A DNA stretch of 64,000 bases from Tissierella sp. P1 (GCF_002266425.1 NZ_NPMN01000005.1:1-64000); one strand, 5' to 3'. Shown: positions 27,336-37,656, counted from the first letter of the stretch. Numbers and translations: made by a program. Notes: a model not told the origin generated them from the sequence alone.

Positions 27336-29484
27336 GAATGAAATTAAATTAATGCTTAAATCAAAAATGATAGTGTTTTTGATATTGGTATCCTGTATTG
27401 CTGCAACAACTGGAATAAATTCCTTAAATATGTCTAATGATTTTGATTTGTTTTATATAAGAAGGTCTTCTTCAACTATTGCCTTTGGTGCTGTAAGATT
27501 TGGAGCCTCAATATGTGCATTGCTATTTGGATTGTTTACAGTATTAACGCTAGATAAAGATAAGAAAAAAAGAAGTAAGGGAATTATAGAATCTAATATA
27601 AATTATCATAGATTAATGATAATTCGTATCTTGGCTATAGTTTTTTATGAAGTTATAGCAACTATAATTGGAATGATGGCTGTTATTGCTATACAAAAAT
27701 TTGTATTTGGTATTCCAATTGATATTTTTTATTATCTATTTAACTATTGGATTATATTTTTTCCATCTCTTTTATTTTCTACCTTAATAGTAAGTGGCTT
27801 ATATCTTTTAACAGATAGCTTGGATATAAGTTTTATAGCTTTAGGAATATTATTTGTTAAGAGTTTAACTTCGAATAACTATTTATTTACATGGGTACAA
27901 ACTAATTTAGATATTATTTCAGATTTTGCAGGAATACAACCTGTAGGGCAAACCATTATCTATAATAGATTACTGTGGATATTTATCTCTATTTCAATAT
28001 TTGGAGTAGGATTGCTATTTAAAAGAAGATATGAATTCAATTTAAAGGAATCATTTTTAATCAATATAAAAAGCAAAATATTGATATTATTAGTTGTAAT
28101 TGCTGTATTGGGAAGTGGGTTTACCTATATAAAAGAGCCTTATACAATGGAACTAATAAGAAATATGGAAACTAATATTGATGAAAACATATCTTTAACA
28201 GGTCTTAAACCAGAGATCATTTTTGATAATGAAAAGGGAGAAATGTATGGAAGGGTTCTATATGATTTCATAAATAAAGGTTCCGATTCAATTACATTTC
28301 ATACTAACGAGGGACTAAATATAGATTCTATAAAGGTTAATGGAAAAGAAGTAAAATATAGAGAGAATAAAGGTAAGATTGAAATTCCTATATCAAATAT
28401 AGAAGAAATAGAAATCATGATTTCCTATGGTGGAAAAGTGAAAACTGATAAAAATGGAGTAGGTAGAGGTATGCCGGGATATATCTCTAAAGATAGTATT
28501 TATTTACTAGAGAATTCTAATTGGATTTTCAGGCCTTTAGTTAAAGAAGGAGACTCTATAAAGATTAGTGGATATTATTCAGCGCCGGAATATTTAACAA
28601 TGGTAGTTCCAGGAAGACTCATAGCTACAGAGATAGAAGGTCAATTGAAGAAGTGGATATTTGAATATAATTCTCATACAGCAGACATTGGAGCATTTGC
28701 AGGCATATATGAGAAACACCAAATTAACTTTAAAAATATGAACATTGAATTTTACTATTCTCCTAGACATGAGGAATATGTGCAGAATATGAAAATAGAA
28801 GAATATATAAAAAATATGATGAAGTATTATATTGAAAATATAGGAGATTATTATTCGGATATATATCCACTAAAAGTTGCAGAAGTTGCACTATATAAGC
28901 GAGGTGGTCATTCATCAGAAAATGTTATAACTATTTCAGAAAACATGTTAAATCGTGATAAAGCTATGTATTCAGTAATTGGTGATGATAATACTCAGTA
29001 TAGGGGTATGGATATAGATATTTTTATGAGTGATATAAGTACAATAGCTCATGAAATTGCACATCAATGGTGGGGGACAGGTGTTAAGGTAATAGAAGAT
29101 AGTCCTTGGTCATGTGAAGGGCTTGCACAATATATGTCCTATAAATATATACAAAGTGAATTTGGAGATATGGAATCTAACTTATTTTTGAGTAGATGGG
29201 AAAGTCGTGTACGAGAATTGAATAACTACTATTATCTAAATAATAGTGAAATGTTAGATAAAATAAATGAGAAATATAGAAAGTCCTTAGAGATGGAAAA
29301 GCTTCAGAGTGAATTATATTATTTGATGCCTATTAAATTGTTAAATGGAGAAGAAGTCTCAGGAGAAAAAGAATTTTTAAAAGGAATAGCAAAGGTATAT
29401 AAAAGTTATTTGTATAAGGATTTAACCTATGAAGAGTTTCTTAAAGAAATGAATCTTTCTAAGGAGGCGGTGGAATTTGAATAA
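27322..29484 (+). CDS. ABC-2 permease fused to an M1-type metallopeptidase domain
   Basis: A 720-residue protein. Residues 1 to about 270 hold six or seven membrane segments (ABC-2 permease). Residues about 290-720 resemble the M1 aminopeptidase family: the zinc motif HEIAH at 577-581 followed by QWWG, and a Glu at 599 (SCEGLAQY) as third ligand. The Glu spacing is one shorter than the classical HExxH-x18-E, and the GAMEN-like motif is replaced by GGHSSEN, so catalytic competence is uncertain. Such fusions occur in Gram-positive exporters for peptides. ATG 27322 follows GGAGGAGG. Confidence 0.82.
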   Translation: MSLFKNEIKLMLKSKMIVFLILVSCIAATTGINSLNMSNDFDLFYIRRSSSTIAFGAVRFGASICALLFGLFTVLTLDKDKKKRSKGIIESNINYHRLMIIRILAIVFYEVIATIIGMMAVIAIQKFVFGIPIDIFYYLFNYWIIFFPSLLFSTLIVSGLYLLTDSLDISFIALGILFVKSLTSNNYLFTWVQTNLDIISDFAGIQPVGQTIIYNRLLWIFISISIFGVGLLFKRRYEFNLKESFLINIKSKILILLVVIAVLGSGFTYIKEPYTMELIRNMETNIDENISLTGLKPEIIFDNEKGEMYGRVLYDFINKGSDSITFHTNEGLNIDSIKVNGKEVKYRENKGKIEIPISNIEEIEIMISYGGKVKTDKNGVGRGMPGYISKDSIYLLENSNWIFRPLVKEGDSIKISGYYSAPEYLTMVVPGRLIATEIEGQLKKWIFEYNSHTADIGAFAGIYEKHQINFKNMNIEFYYSPRHEEYVQNMKIEEYIKNMMKYYIENIGDYYSDIYPLKVAEVALYKRGGHSSENVITISENMLNRDKAMYSVIGDDNTQYRGMDIDIFMSDISTIAHEIAHQWWGTGVKVIEDSPWSCEGLAQYMSYKYIQSEFGDMESNLFLSRWESRVRELNNYYYLNNSEMLDKINEKYRKSLEMEKLQSELYYLMPIKLLNGEEVSGEKEFLKGIAKVYKSYLYKDLTYEEFLKEMNLSKEAVEFE

Positions 29485-30220
29485 TATTAATTTATTAAAA
29501 TATGAGATTAAAAGAACGATTATATCAAAAAAGTATTTATATATGATCCTTATATTGATGGCATTTACTTATGATTCACTGACAAGACTAGTAATAGGCG
29601 GATATTATGGAACGGCGCCATTTTCTGAATGGACATATACACTTTTTATTCAGTTAATTTCACCTTTAATAATGAGTATAATGGTATTTATCATGACAAA
29701 TATTTTTAATGAAAAAGAATTAAGAGCTAGAAAGATATTATTTTCAGCTCCTATATCTCAGAGCAAATACTATATATTGAAAATTGCTGGATTAGTGGTT
29801 GTTTTTATATTGACAACTGTGGTTCCGATTGTCATGAGTTTTATATATTATAAGGTATTATTTAATTATAGCCAATTTACCAACTTTGGAAAATATATTA
29901 TATGGTTTTTTATTCCTACTTTTATATTTCTATTAGGAGTTAGTATGGTTTTGGGAAAAACGAACTCAAAGCTATTATATGGCTTGATTCCAATAGTATT
30001 TTTATTAGGAAGCATAAATACAAGAAGTATTCTGCCACTATGGTTAGATATATTTGGACAACATTTCTTTGATATATCTACCTTTGCAGAACTTATAGGA
30101 AGAAAGAGCCAAGTTATACCATTTAATTTATCTAATCATTTCATTTATTCTAGACTTATATTTATATTTTTAGGTGTTATACTTTTAATGTATACATGCT
30201 TGAAAAGAGAAAAGGAATAA
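29477..30220 (+). CDS. ABC transporter permease (exporter A, second permease)
   Basis: A 247-residue membrane protein with six hydrophobic segments and the NEKELRARKILFSAPISQSKY cytoplasmic loop (first 20 residues typical of ABC-2 permeases). TTG 29477 overlaps the end of the fused permease gene, after AAGGAGG. It completes exporter A. Confidence 0.8.
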   Translation: MNNINLLKYEIKRTIISKKYLYMILILMAFTYDSLTRLVIGGYYGTAPFSEWTYTLFIQLISPLIMSIMVFIMTNIFNEKELRARKILFSAPISQSKYYILKIAGLVVVFILTTVVPIVMSFIYYKVLFNYSQFTNFGKYIIWFFIPTFIFLLGVSMVLGKTNSKLLYGLIPIVFLLGSINTRSILPLWLDIFGQHFFDISTFAELIGRKSQVIPFNLSNHFIYSRLIFIFLGVILLMYTCLKREKE

Positions 30221-30259
30221 AGCTATGGTTAGTTATATAAATGAGATGGGGGTGAAAGA

Positions 30260-30772
30260 GTGGATGAACGGTTACAGCTATTAAAAAATGGTGATGAAAA
30301 TGCCTTTGAGGAATTTGTTCTTAAACATAGAAAAGAAGCTGTAAATTTTGCATTAAGTATACTTAAAGATTATTATGCAGCAGAGGATGTTGTTCAAGAT
30401 AGTTTTGCTATCTTTTATGTATATAGAGAAAGATTAAGAGATTATAGTACATTGAAATCTTATTTATTTTCTATTATACACAATAAATCTGTAGACTATA
30501 TTAGAGATAATAATAAAAATATTTATACTGATTATAATATTGCCTCCACTATTTCTCCCGAAGAGATTATAGTAAATAAAGAAAAAGAATATAGATTCAT
30601 GGACAACTTTAATAAATTAGATGAAAGTCAAAAGAGCATACTTTATTTATATGCATTTCAGCAGATGTCTTATAGGGAGATCTCAGAAGTATTAGGTATA
30701 AGTTTATCTAAGGTGAAAATAAATATTTTTAGAGCAAGAAAAAAATTAAAGGCTCTATATGCTGAAAAATAA
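30260..30772 (+). CDS. ECF-type RNA polymerase sigma factor
   Basis: A 170-residue sigma-70 family protein with region 2 (residues about 10-75, YYAAEDVVQDSFAIFYVY) and region 4 (about 110-165, YLYAFQQMSYREISEVLGIS). GTG 30260 follows GGGGGTG. It sits inside the exporter operon, between exporters A and B, and probably activates that operon in response to envelope or peptide stress. A dedicated anti-sigma factor is not obvious; the next gene is a candidate. Confidence 0.85.
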   Translation: MDERLQLLKNGDENAFEEFVLKHRKEAVNFALSILKDYYAAEDVVQDSFAIFYVYRERLRDYSTLKSYLFSIIHNKSVDYIRDNNKNIYTDYNIASTISPEEIIVNKEKEYRFMDNFNKLDESQKSILYLYAFQQMSYREISEVLGISLSKVKINIFRARKKLKALYAEK

Positions 30773-30792
30773 AGTTGATGGAGGTAAATTTT

Positions 30793-31104
30793 ATGAGATC
30801 TGAGGAAAACAATAGAAAATATCTAAATGAAGTATGGAGAAGAGTACGAGTACAGGAATATGATAGATATCAGTTAGATAAGATAAAAGAAAACAAGAAA
30901 TTTCTAAGGATGATAGAAATAAAATTATCATTATCAATATTTGGAGGTTTATCTTTTTTAAGCTTGATACTATATTTTATATTAGGAGTTAGTATGGAGT
31001 GGCTAATTATATGTATATCAGCATTTTTAATAGGTGCGGAAATTTATGATTATTTGAGTTTTAATGAGGCTAAAAGGAGGATTTATTATGAAAATTCAAA
31101 TTAA
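30793..31104 (+). CDS. Small two-TM protein, candidate anti-sigma partner
   Basis: A 103-residue protein with a charged N-terminal half of about 45 residues (cytoplasmic) and two membrane segments at about 46-64 and 69-85. This layout fits a minimal membrane-bound anti-sigma factor, but no ZAS zinc motif is present. ATG 30793 is preceded by GGAGG. It overlaps the next ATPase gene by 17 bases. Confidence 0.6.
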   Translation: MRSEENNRKYLNEVWRRVRVQEYDRYQLDKIKENKKFLRMIEIKLSLSIFGGLSFLSLILYFILGVSMEWLIICISAFLIGAEIYDYLSFNEAKRRIYYENSN

Positions 31105-31942
31105 AGAGTTAGAAAAATACTATGGAGCTTATAAGATATTAGAGAGAATAAATCTTACCTTTGATGAGGGAATCCACGGACTTTTAGGGCCTAATGGAGC
31201 AGGGAAGACAACTCTTATTAGAATTTTGTCAACATTATTACCTAAGACATCAGGAGAAATTTATTATGATAATATAAAAGTGGATAATAAAGAGGAAATA
31301 AGAAAGATAATAGGGTATCTTCCTCAGGAGTTTTCCTTTTATCCAAATTTTACAGTATATGAAACTTTGGATTATTTTGCCTCCCTCTCTAATATAAGGT
31401 TAAATAAAAGAGAAATATTAGATAGGCTAGAAATTGTACATCTTCAAGATATCCATAAAGCTAAGACAAAGACCCTTTCAGGAGGAATGAAGAGAAGATT
31501 AGGAATAGCCGTAGCAATGATAGGAGATCCAGAAGTATTAATTGTAGATGAGCCTACAGCAGGTCTTGACCCAGAAGAAAGGATAAGGGTCAGAAATATG
31601 CTTTCTGACTTTGGGAAGACAAAAACTGTATTATTATCAACTCATATTGTTGAAGATATTCAATTAAGCTGTAAAAGTCTTTCGATTTTAAATAAAGGAA
31701 AACTTATCTATAGTGGTGCAGTAAAAGATGTAATAAAAGAAGCAGATGGATATGTGTGGAATCTAAATGTAAATTTTGGAGAGTCTGAACAGTATATGGA
31801 CAAGTACAATGTTATTTCATCTATAGTGGATGAGGATAAGATTTCTTTAAGGATTTTGTCAAAGGAGAAACCATCTCTAAATGCTAATAATGTTTTTCCA
31901 ACTTTAGAAGATGCATATATGAAGCTTATAAAGGGGGTATAG
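31088..31942 (+). CDS. ABC transporter ATP-binding protein (exporter B)
   Basis: A 284-residue ATPase with Walker A GPNGAGKTT, signature LSGGMKRR, Walker B LIVDEP and AGLDPEER, and His switch STHIVEDIQ. ATG 31088 follows AAAGGAGG and lies within the preceding gene. Paralogue of the ATPase at 26442. The last 70 residues end in the FPTLEDAYMKL motif also found in the paralogue. Confidence 0.88.
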   Translation: MKIQIKELEKYYGAYKILERINLTFDEGIHGLLGPNGAGKTTLIRILSTLLPKTSGEIYYDNIKVDNKEEIRKIIGYLPQEFSFYPNFTVYETLDYFASLSNIRLNKREILDRLEIVHLQDIHKAKTKTLSGGMKRRLGIAVAMIGDPEVLIVDEPTAGLDPEERIRVRNMLSDFGKTKTVLLSTHIVEDIQLSCKSLSILNKGKLIYSGAVKDVIKEADGYVWNLNVNFGESEQYMDKYNVISSIVDEDKISLRILSKEKPSLNANNVFPTLEDAYMKLIKGV

Positions 31943-31945
31943 AAA

Positions 31946-33094
31946 ATGCTTAGAAAAATCTTTTTAAAGCAAATAAAGGAACAAACTAAAAGTCTAAGTA
32001 TATTGATTTTAATAGTAGCTATATTCCTATTCTATTACACTCAATTTATAGGAGATGTAAAGAGAGATGGCATAAAACCTATACCTCCTAGATTTAAATA
32101 TAATACTGTTGATGAAACTATAAGGGGAGTTACATTAGAAGATCATATTGAGTATGCTTATAATACTATGAAAGCTGATTATAACTCAGGTGATACTCTA
32201 AGGATTAAGGGAATAAATATGCTCTATGAAAAAATAAATGAAGAACAAAGAAAAATTTTAGAAGAAGCAATAAAAGAAATGGAAGACATAAGTTTTCAAA
32301 CTATTGATGAATATTATGAGTTTATATATAGAGTAGACAAAGCTTTAGGTGGAAATACTGTATATAGCAATGAAAATAATTTCTCATCTATTATTCGTAG
32401 CAGATATTATGATGAAGAGATAGAAATTTATAATGCTATTCTTAAAGAAGATAAGGTTACTGATGCCTATGGAAGACTCTTTGCAGACTATATAGGAATT
32501 GCAATAAGCTTTTTTACCGTATTTGTAACGGCTTTTACTCTTACCAAAGATAAGAGATATAATTGTAATGAGCTTATATATACTACTAGTGTGCCTTCAT
32601 ATAAATATGTACTGGGAAAATATCTAGGAGATATAACTATAACAATTTTAATATTGTTCTTAGTAACAGGTCATGTAACTTGGCTATTTCATGGCTTTTC
32701 AAAATTAACAGGAGATACTATTTCCTACGGAGGATTCTTTAAATATTCTATAGTGTGGATTATACCTACTATTATGTTTGTGACTTCCCTAAGCTATGTA
32801 ATTCAGCTTGTGTTTAATAATGGAATAGTATCAATTATAGCCCAGTTTTTTTATTGGCTCTATAGCATGAGAAATTTGTTGCCTCAGGGGATTCAGCCTA
32901 CAAAATATTTTATAAGGTTCAATAGAGTTATTCCGTACTCTCAATTTCAACCTTTTATAAAGAATATATGTTTAAATAGAATACTATTTACTATATTTTC
33001 TTTAATATTATTATTTATAGCTATAAAGCTATGGGATAGAAAGCGAGGGGAGATGAGCAATGGATTTAAGATTAGACAAAAAGATACTTTATAG
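31946..33094 (+). CDS. ABC transporter permease (exporter B, first permease)
   Basis: A 382-residue protein with one N-terminal membrane segment, a large external domain of about 130 residues and five or six C-terminal segments. The loop LTKDKRYNCNELIYTTSVPS matches that of ABC-2 permeases. It starts 3 bases after the ATPase stop. Unlike exporter A, no peptidase motif is fused here. Confidence 0.78.
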   Translation: MLRKIFLKQIKEQTKSLSILILIVAIFLFYYTQFIGDVKRDGIKPIPPRFKYNTVDETIRGVTLEDHIEYAYNTMKADYNSGDTLRIKGINMLYEKINEEQRKILEEAIKEMEDISFQTIDEYYEFIYRVDKALGGNTVYSNENNFSSIIRSRYYDEEIEIYNAILKEDKVTDAYGRLFADYIGIAISFFTVFVTAFTLTKDKRYNCNELIYTTSVPSYKYVLGKYLGDITITILILFLVTGHVTWLFHGFSKLTGDTISYGGFFKYSIVWIIPTIMFVTSLSYVIQLVFNNGIVSIIAQFFYWLYSMRNLLPQGIQPTKYFIRFNRVIPYSQFQPFIKNICLNRILFTIFSLILLFIAIKLWDRKRGEMSNGFKIRQKDTL

Positions 33095-33692
33095 TAACAT
33101 AAAGATAATTTCCTTCAATACCATGGCTTTAGCGTTGGTATATATGGGAGCTATTTATTTAATGATAAATAAAAATGACTTATTAGAAGATAGTATAATT
33201 TTTATTGGAGAACAGCTTATATCTCCTATTGGTATAGCAATGTTTGTTAGAACTGCATTGATTGAAGATGAATATGGGGTATCGGAAATGGTCTATTCAA
33301 AGGTATATCCCTACTGGAGAATTATTTTATATAGGATCGTTATTACTTCTATACAATTATCTTTGGTATTAAGTATTATCTTTCTTCCATTGAAAATTGC
33401 TAGAGCAGATTTCCATATAACTAATATTTTATTTGGCTCTTATACAACAGCATTGTACTTGGGAGTCATTGGTATGATATTAGGATATATGACTAAGGAA
33501 ATATCTATTGGTATTTTAGTCCCTTTTCTCTATTATTTCTTCGAAATGTTCTCAAAGGGAAGATTTACCAAGAATTTATATTTATTTGGAATGGGTAGGG
33601 GAAACTATATAAGTAAAATAAAGTTATTTTCTATTGCTACAATTGCTATAATAGTATTTCTTTTTATTATAAAAAAAGAAATTTCAAAGTAA
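33060..33692 (+). CDS. ABC transporter permease (exporter B, second permease)
   Basis: A 210-residue protein with six hydrophobic segments and the EDEYGVSEMVYSKVYPYW loop. ATG 33060 follows GAGGGGAGATGAG and overlaps the previous gene by 35 bases in another frame. It is the last gene of the operon, before a strong terminator. Confidence 0.75.
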   Translation: MDLRLDKKILYSNIKIISFNTMALALVYMGAIYLMINKNDLLEDSIIFIGEQLISPIGIAMFVRTALIEDEYGVSEMVYSKVYPYWRIILYRIVITSIQLSLVLSIIFLPLKIARADFHITNILFGSYTTALYLGVIGMILGYMTKEISIGILVPFLYYFFEMFSKGRFTKNLYLFGMGRGNYISKIKLFSIATIAIIVFLFIIKKEISK

Positions 33693-33700
33693 AATTACAT

Positions 33701-33738
33701 TGCCAAAGGATTATTTTTACTATCCTTTGGCATTTTTT
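33701..33738 (+). terminator. Intrinsic terminator of the dual-exporter operon
   Basis: TGCCAAAGGAT (33701-33711) pairs with ATCCTTTGGCA (33722-33732), then six T. Confidence 0.9.
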
Positions 33739-33855
33739 ATAATTTATCTTAAGATGTTATATATTCAAATACAGGCTTTACCATAATTTGGATATGGGGT
33801 ATCATAGAAAAAGAGATAGACACATAATAGGGGAATGAAAATAGGGGGAATAATA

Positions 33856-35879
33856 ATGAATAAAAAGGCACTAATAGTATTAATAGTCGTTACAATTATT
33901 TTTGCAAGCTTTATAGAGATAAAGGCTGATGCAGAAAGTGAGTTAACTACGAGGCTAAAGGAAAGCCTAATTCCGTTAAAGACTACGGAACCTAGGAATG
34001 GTTTTGAAGACCTTATGCCATTGAAAGAAATTCTTAAGGATAAGAAGATTATAGGCATGGGGGAAGCTACCCACGGAACAAGTGAGTTTTTTCAGATGAA
34101 ACATAGGATGTTTGAATTCTTAGTAGAGGAAATGGGGTATAGGGTGTTTGGTATAGAGGCTGAATTTGGTGGGGCTCAAGTTGTTAATGATTACATTCTC
34201 AGTGGCAAAGGAAGCATACAGACTTGTTTAGATGCTATGAAGTTTTGGACTTGGAATACTCAGGAAGTAGCAGATATGATTGAGTGGATGAAGGAGTATA
34301 ATGAAAATACAACAGATGAAAATAAGATTAGGTTTTATGGATTTGATATGCAATCCGTAGATAATAATGTAGATTATGTTTTAGATTATTTAGAGAAAAT
34401 AGGTTCTAACAATATTACTCAATATAAAGCAAGCTTAAAAGATTCAAATAAGGTTTATTATCATTCAAATAAAGATAGTTTAAAGAAATTTAACCTAAAG
34501 ATAGACAAAATACATGCTGATCTTATAAGAAATAAGGATAATTATATTAATAATAGCTCAGTAGAAGAATACGACTTAATACTTCAACATATTGCAGTTA
34601 TAAGCCAATGGGTTGATTTTCAAACTAATGGAGCAAAATCTGAAACCAGAGACTATCATATGGCTGAGAATGTAAGATGGATTTTAGAGTATGAGAATAG
34701 ATATTACGGCAATGATAAAATTATGTTATGGCTCATAATGGACATATTGCCAATAGTTATTTTGAAATTAAAAAGATGGGAGAAAACTTAAAGGATATAT
34801 ATAATGAGGATTACTATTCTCTAGGTTTTGACTTTTATCAAGGAAATTTTGTATCTTGGCCAGCCACATTTTATGGTACAAGAATAGGTAGTAGTTTAGC
34901 TAATTTCCATATAAGTTCATCACCAGTAGGATCATATGGAGATGAAATGAATAAAACAGGAATTTCAATTGGTTTTTTAGATTTTAAAAATGCTGAAAAA
35001 GACAAGATATTATTGGATTTTTTATCATCTAAAGTCCATGTAAATCATATTGGTGCAACCTATTTTGGGAAATGGCATAATGTAAATCCTATGAATAAAA
35101 TTGTAGTAAGAGATAGGTTCGATGGCATGATCTTTGTGCAATCTACTACAGAAGCTAAAAGAGCCGAACCACATATTGATGGATTACCAGATGGAAATAA
35201 ACTCTTAATACAATACTATATTCTTATGGCAATTATAGCTATAATTGTATTTGTAATTTTATATAAATTATATAAGAAGTCTGCATCAAATTTAACAAAG
35301 AAGTCTTCAGGAAGGTTTCATATTTTAGGGAAAGACGTTGAGGAGAAAACAGATATTAATATTATTCAAAAGCTAATAATAAATACGAATAATTATTTTA
35401 ATTCTATTTCCACCTTTAAGTATTGTGCAATAGTTTTATTTATTATGACCATTTTAACGATGACATCAATCACAGTGAATTCTTTAGATATATTTAATAG
35501 AATATATGTTGATACAGGTATATCAGCTATTATATACCTAATTCTTTTTATATTGATTGGAATTGGTGAAATATTTTTACTCTATATTTTGCCTCTTAAT
35601 ATAATAAAAGCTCTTTCAAAAGAAAAAGCTATTTATCTTAAACATATTCTTATTGTTTCTATTATAATGGCATTGATTAATTCACAGCACTATTTTAGTT
35701 CTGGAATATTATTATATTCTTTTAATATTTTAATAAACATTATATATGGACTTATATATGGTTATACTTATGGATTGTTGTATTATAAAGGGAAAAAACC
35801 TTTAATTATGATTTCAATAATATTAGTTATCTATAATATTTTAATAATGTTAGGAGTTGTTTCAATTTCTAAAATCTAA
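33856..35879 (+). CDS. Erythromycin esterase-like protein with C-terminal membrane domain (single-base frameshift)
   Basis: Signal peptide at residues 1-25, then an erythromycin-esterase-like domain (about 30-430) with GEATHGTSEFF and, after frame correction, the conserved WAHNGHIA. One G is missing near 34731 (TTATGGCTCAT should contain GGG). The first frame stops at 34791 and the second covers the rest to 35879; one added base gives 674 residues. After the esterase domain a single segment at about 455-475 and four or five more segments near the C-terminus form a membrane module not found in classical Ere enzymes. ATG 33856 is chosen for its GGGGG site. Macrolide hydrolysis is not implied; many relatives act on unknown esters. 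Confidence 0.75.
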
Positions 35880-36613
35880 TACCTAACCTCAATCAAGCAT
35901 AAACCCTTAGCCTCAATCATAGGACCTGCAATACTACGATCTCCAGCCTCAAGTATAGACTTTACATCCTTGGGGCTAATTTCTTCTTTTCCTACCCTAA
36001 CTAAAGTTCCTGTAATTATTCTAATCATATTATGAAGAAATCCATCACCTTCAAAATCTATATAAATATAGTTGCTTTCCTTTAATATATTGATATTCAT
36101 TATAGTCCTTATAGAGCTTTTCTTTTTTGATTTCATAGTAGTAAAGGCAGCAAAGTCAAAAGTTCCAACCAACTCATTAGCAGCTTTCTGCATTAAATCT
36201 ATATTTAGTTTTTTAGGAACATGAGAAGTGAATTTTCTAGTAAATACATCTTGGTACTTATTATTATCTATAGTATATCTATATAATTTAGATTTGGCAT
36301 TATATCTAGAATGAAATCTTTCATCTTCTTCCAATAGATTATAAACTACAATATCATCAGGTAAATAGCGATTAATATAACTTTCTATCGCATCTATTGT
36401 CATATCAGAGTTAGTGAAAAAGTTACAAACTAATGCTTTAGCATGGACTCCTTTATCAGTCCTTGAACAGCCTATTACATTTACTTCTTTAGAAGTCATT
36501 TTTTTCAGTAAAGTTTCTAATTTACCTTGTATAGTATTATCACCATCACTTAATCTCTGCCATCCAGCATATCTGCTGCCATCAAATTGTAAGTACATCT
36601 TAATATTTCTCAT
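35876..36613 (-). CDS. truA: tRNA pseudouridine(38-40) synthase
   Basis: A 245-residue TruA enzyme that isomerises uridines 38-40 in tRNA anticodon arms. The catalytic aspartate is in GCSRTDKGVHA (about residues 48-58), and FEGDGFLHNMIRIITGT is the conserved C-terminal block. Start ATG 36613 has GGAG upstream on the minus strand. The stop overlaps the stop of the convergent esterase-like gene by four bases. Confidence 0.95.
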   Translation of the reverse strand: MRNIKMYLQFDGSRYAGWQRLSDGDNTIQGKLETLLKKMTSKEVNVIGCSRTDKGVHAKALVCNFFTNSDMTIDAIESYINRYLPDDIVVYNLLEEDERFHSRYNAKSKLYRYTIDNNKYQDVFTRKFTSHVPKKLNIDLMQKAANELVGTFDFAAFTTMKSKKKSSIRTIMNINILKESNYIYIDFEGDGFLHNMIRIITGTLVRVGKEEISPKDVKSILEAGDRSIAGPMIEAKGLCLIEVRY

Positions 36614-36672
36614 TTTATCTACTCCTATATCTTATTATAGTTATTATAGCTTATATTAGATTATATATAAAT

Positions 36673-36702
36673 AAAAAAACTGATGTGTAGCCATCAGTTT
36701 TT
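36673..36702 (-). terminator. Intrinsic terminator of the DUF2935 gene
   Basis: CATCAGTTTTT and AAAAACTGATG pair around a six-base loop; on the minus strand the stem is followed by T. The stop codon of the gene lies inside the stem. Confidence 0.75.
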
Positions 36703-37596
36703 CATTTCTTTTATGATTCTTAAATAATGGTTTGCTTCTCTTAGTACATGATCTCCTAAGAGAGGAATAATGATAGATCTGATTTTGCATGCTAACAAGC
36801 CTTCAGTACCAGCTTTTTTAAAATTCCTTATATTTTCTGTTGCCTTTAAACTTTTATTTAATATTTCTTTTTCATTATTTTTATCGCATTTTTCTTCTAA
36901 TATCTTTTCAAAGGTTTCTGCTAATTCTTCCGCAGTTTCCTTTAATTCTTCTTCTGTAGGATCAAGTAGTCCATCAATAAATTCTGCATGTTCTTCCATT
37001 ATTTGATTCCAAAAGTTTAAATCATCACATTTAGTTCTATCAGGTAGTTTTCTATTCTGTAAAGACTTTAATGTTTCCATATACAACTCAGCCTCTCGAA
37101 GAATATGTTCTATTAGAAGAGGATAGAGGGTTGTAAATATTTTACATTCTAACTGAGATTTAAGCAATTTTTTCTTAAGATTAATGACTTCCTCTAATAA
37201 ATTCATTGATCTCATGTTTATGTTGCAAATTTTTTCTTCTAACCATTCTGTATAATTAAAGTTTGGATCTGATCTTAAATCGTATTCAGCTTCAGTAATT
37301 TCCATGTTTAGAGAAGCACCAGTTAATTTAGATGATATTTGCTCTGCTCTTAGAGTAAAAGGTGTCACAATTTCATTTGATTGTAAAACTTCATTTCTTA
37401 CTGCACAATTACCAAATATGACGGTTTCAGCTAATAGTGCTTCAAAGGATTTTTTAAGTATATTAGCCTCATCAATTTCAGATTCATTGATTGATGGAAG
37501 ACTAGTTTGTATAAAAAATAGATGCTCTTTCATAATTCTTTGAAAAAATAAATTTGTCTCAAGTGAAATCTGAATAAATTCTTTTCTTGTTAACAA
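36694..37596 (-). CDS. DUF2935 family protein (two hemerythrin/ferritin-like helical repeats)
   Basis: A 300-residue all-helical protein with two halves of similar layout. Each holds His/Glu patterns (FFQRIMKEHLFFIQ, IEHILREAELY, FWNQIMEEHAEFIDGLLDP, GDHVLREANHYL) that suggest metal-binding four-helix bundles. This matches DUF2935, frequent in anaerobic Firmicutes, function unknown, possibly oxygen or iron related. The start is TTG 37596 with GGGGGA upstream. A perfect palindrome lies in its promoter region (37616-37629). Confidence 0.8.
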   Translation of the reverse strand: MLTRKEFIQISLETNLFFQRIMKEHLFFIQTSLPSINESEIDEANILKKSFEALLAETVIFGNCAVRNEVLQSNEIVTPFTLRAEQISSKLTGASLNMEITEAEYDLRSDPNFNYTEWLEEKICNINMRSMNLLEEVINLKKKLLKSQLECKIFTTLYPLLIEHILREAELYMETLKSLQNRKLPDRTKCDDLNFWNQIMEEHAEFIDGLLDPTEEELKETAEELAETFEKILEEKCDKNNEKEILNKSLKATENIRNFKKAGTEGLLACKIRSIIIPLLGDHVLREANHYLRIIKEMKN

Positions 37597-37615
37597 ATAA
37601 ATCCCCCTATTTATA

Positions 37616-37629
37616 ATATTACGTAATAT
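37616..37629. promoter_or_regulatory. Perfect 14-bp palindrome upstream of the DUF2935 gene
   Basis: ATATTACGTAATAT lies about 20 bases upstream of the gene start on the minus strand, where an operator would be. Its regulator is unknown. Confidence 0.4.
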
Positions 37630-37656
37630 ATAATATTATGAGGGAGATTTTTGTGA

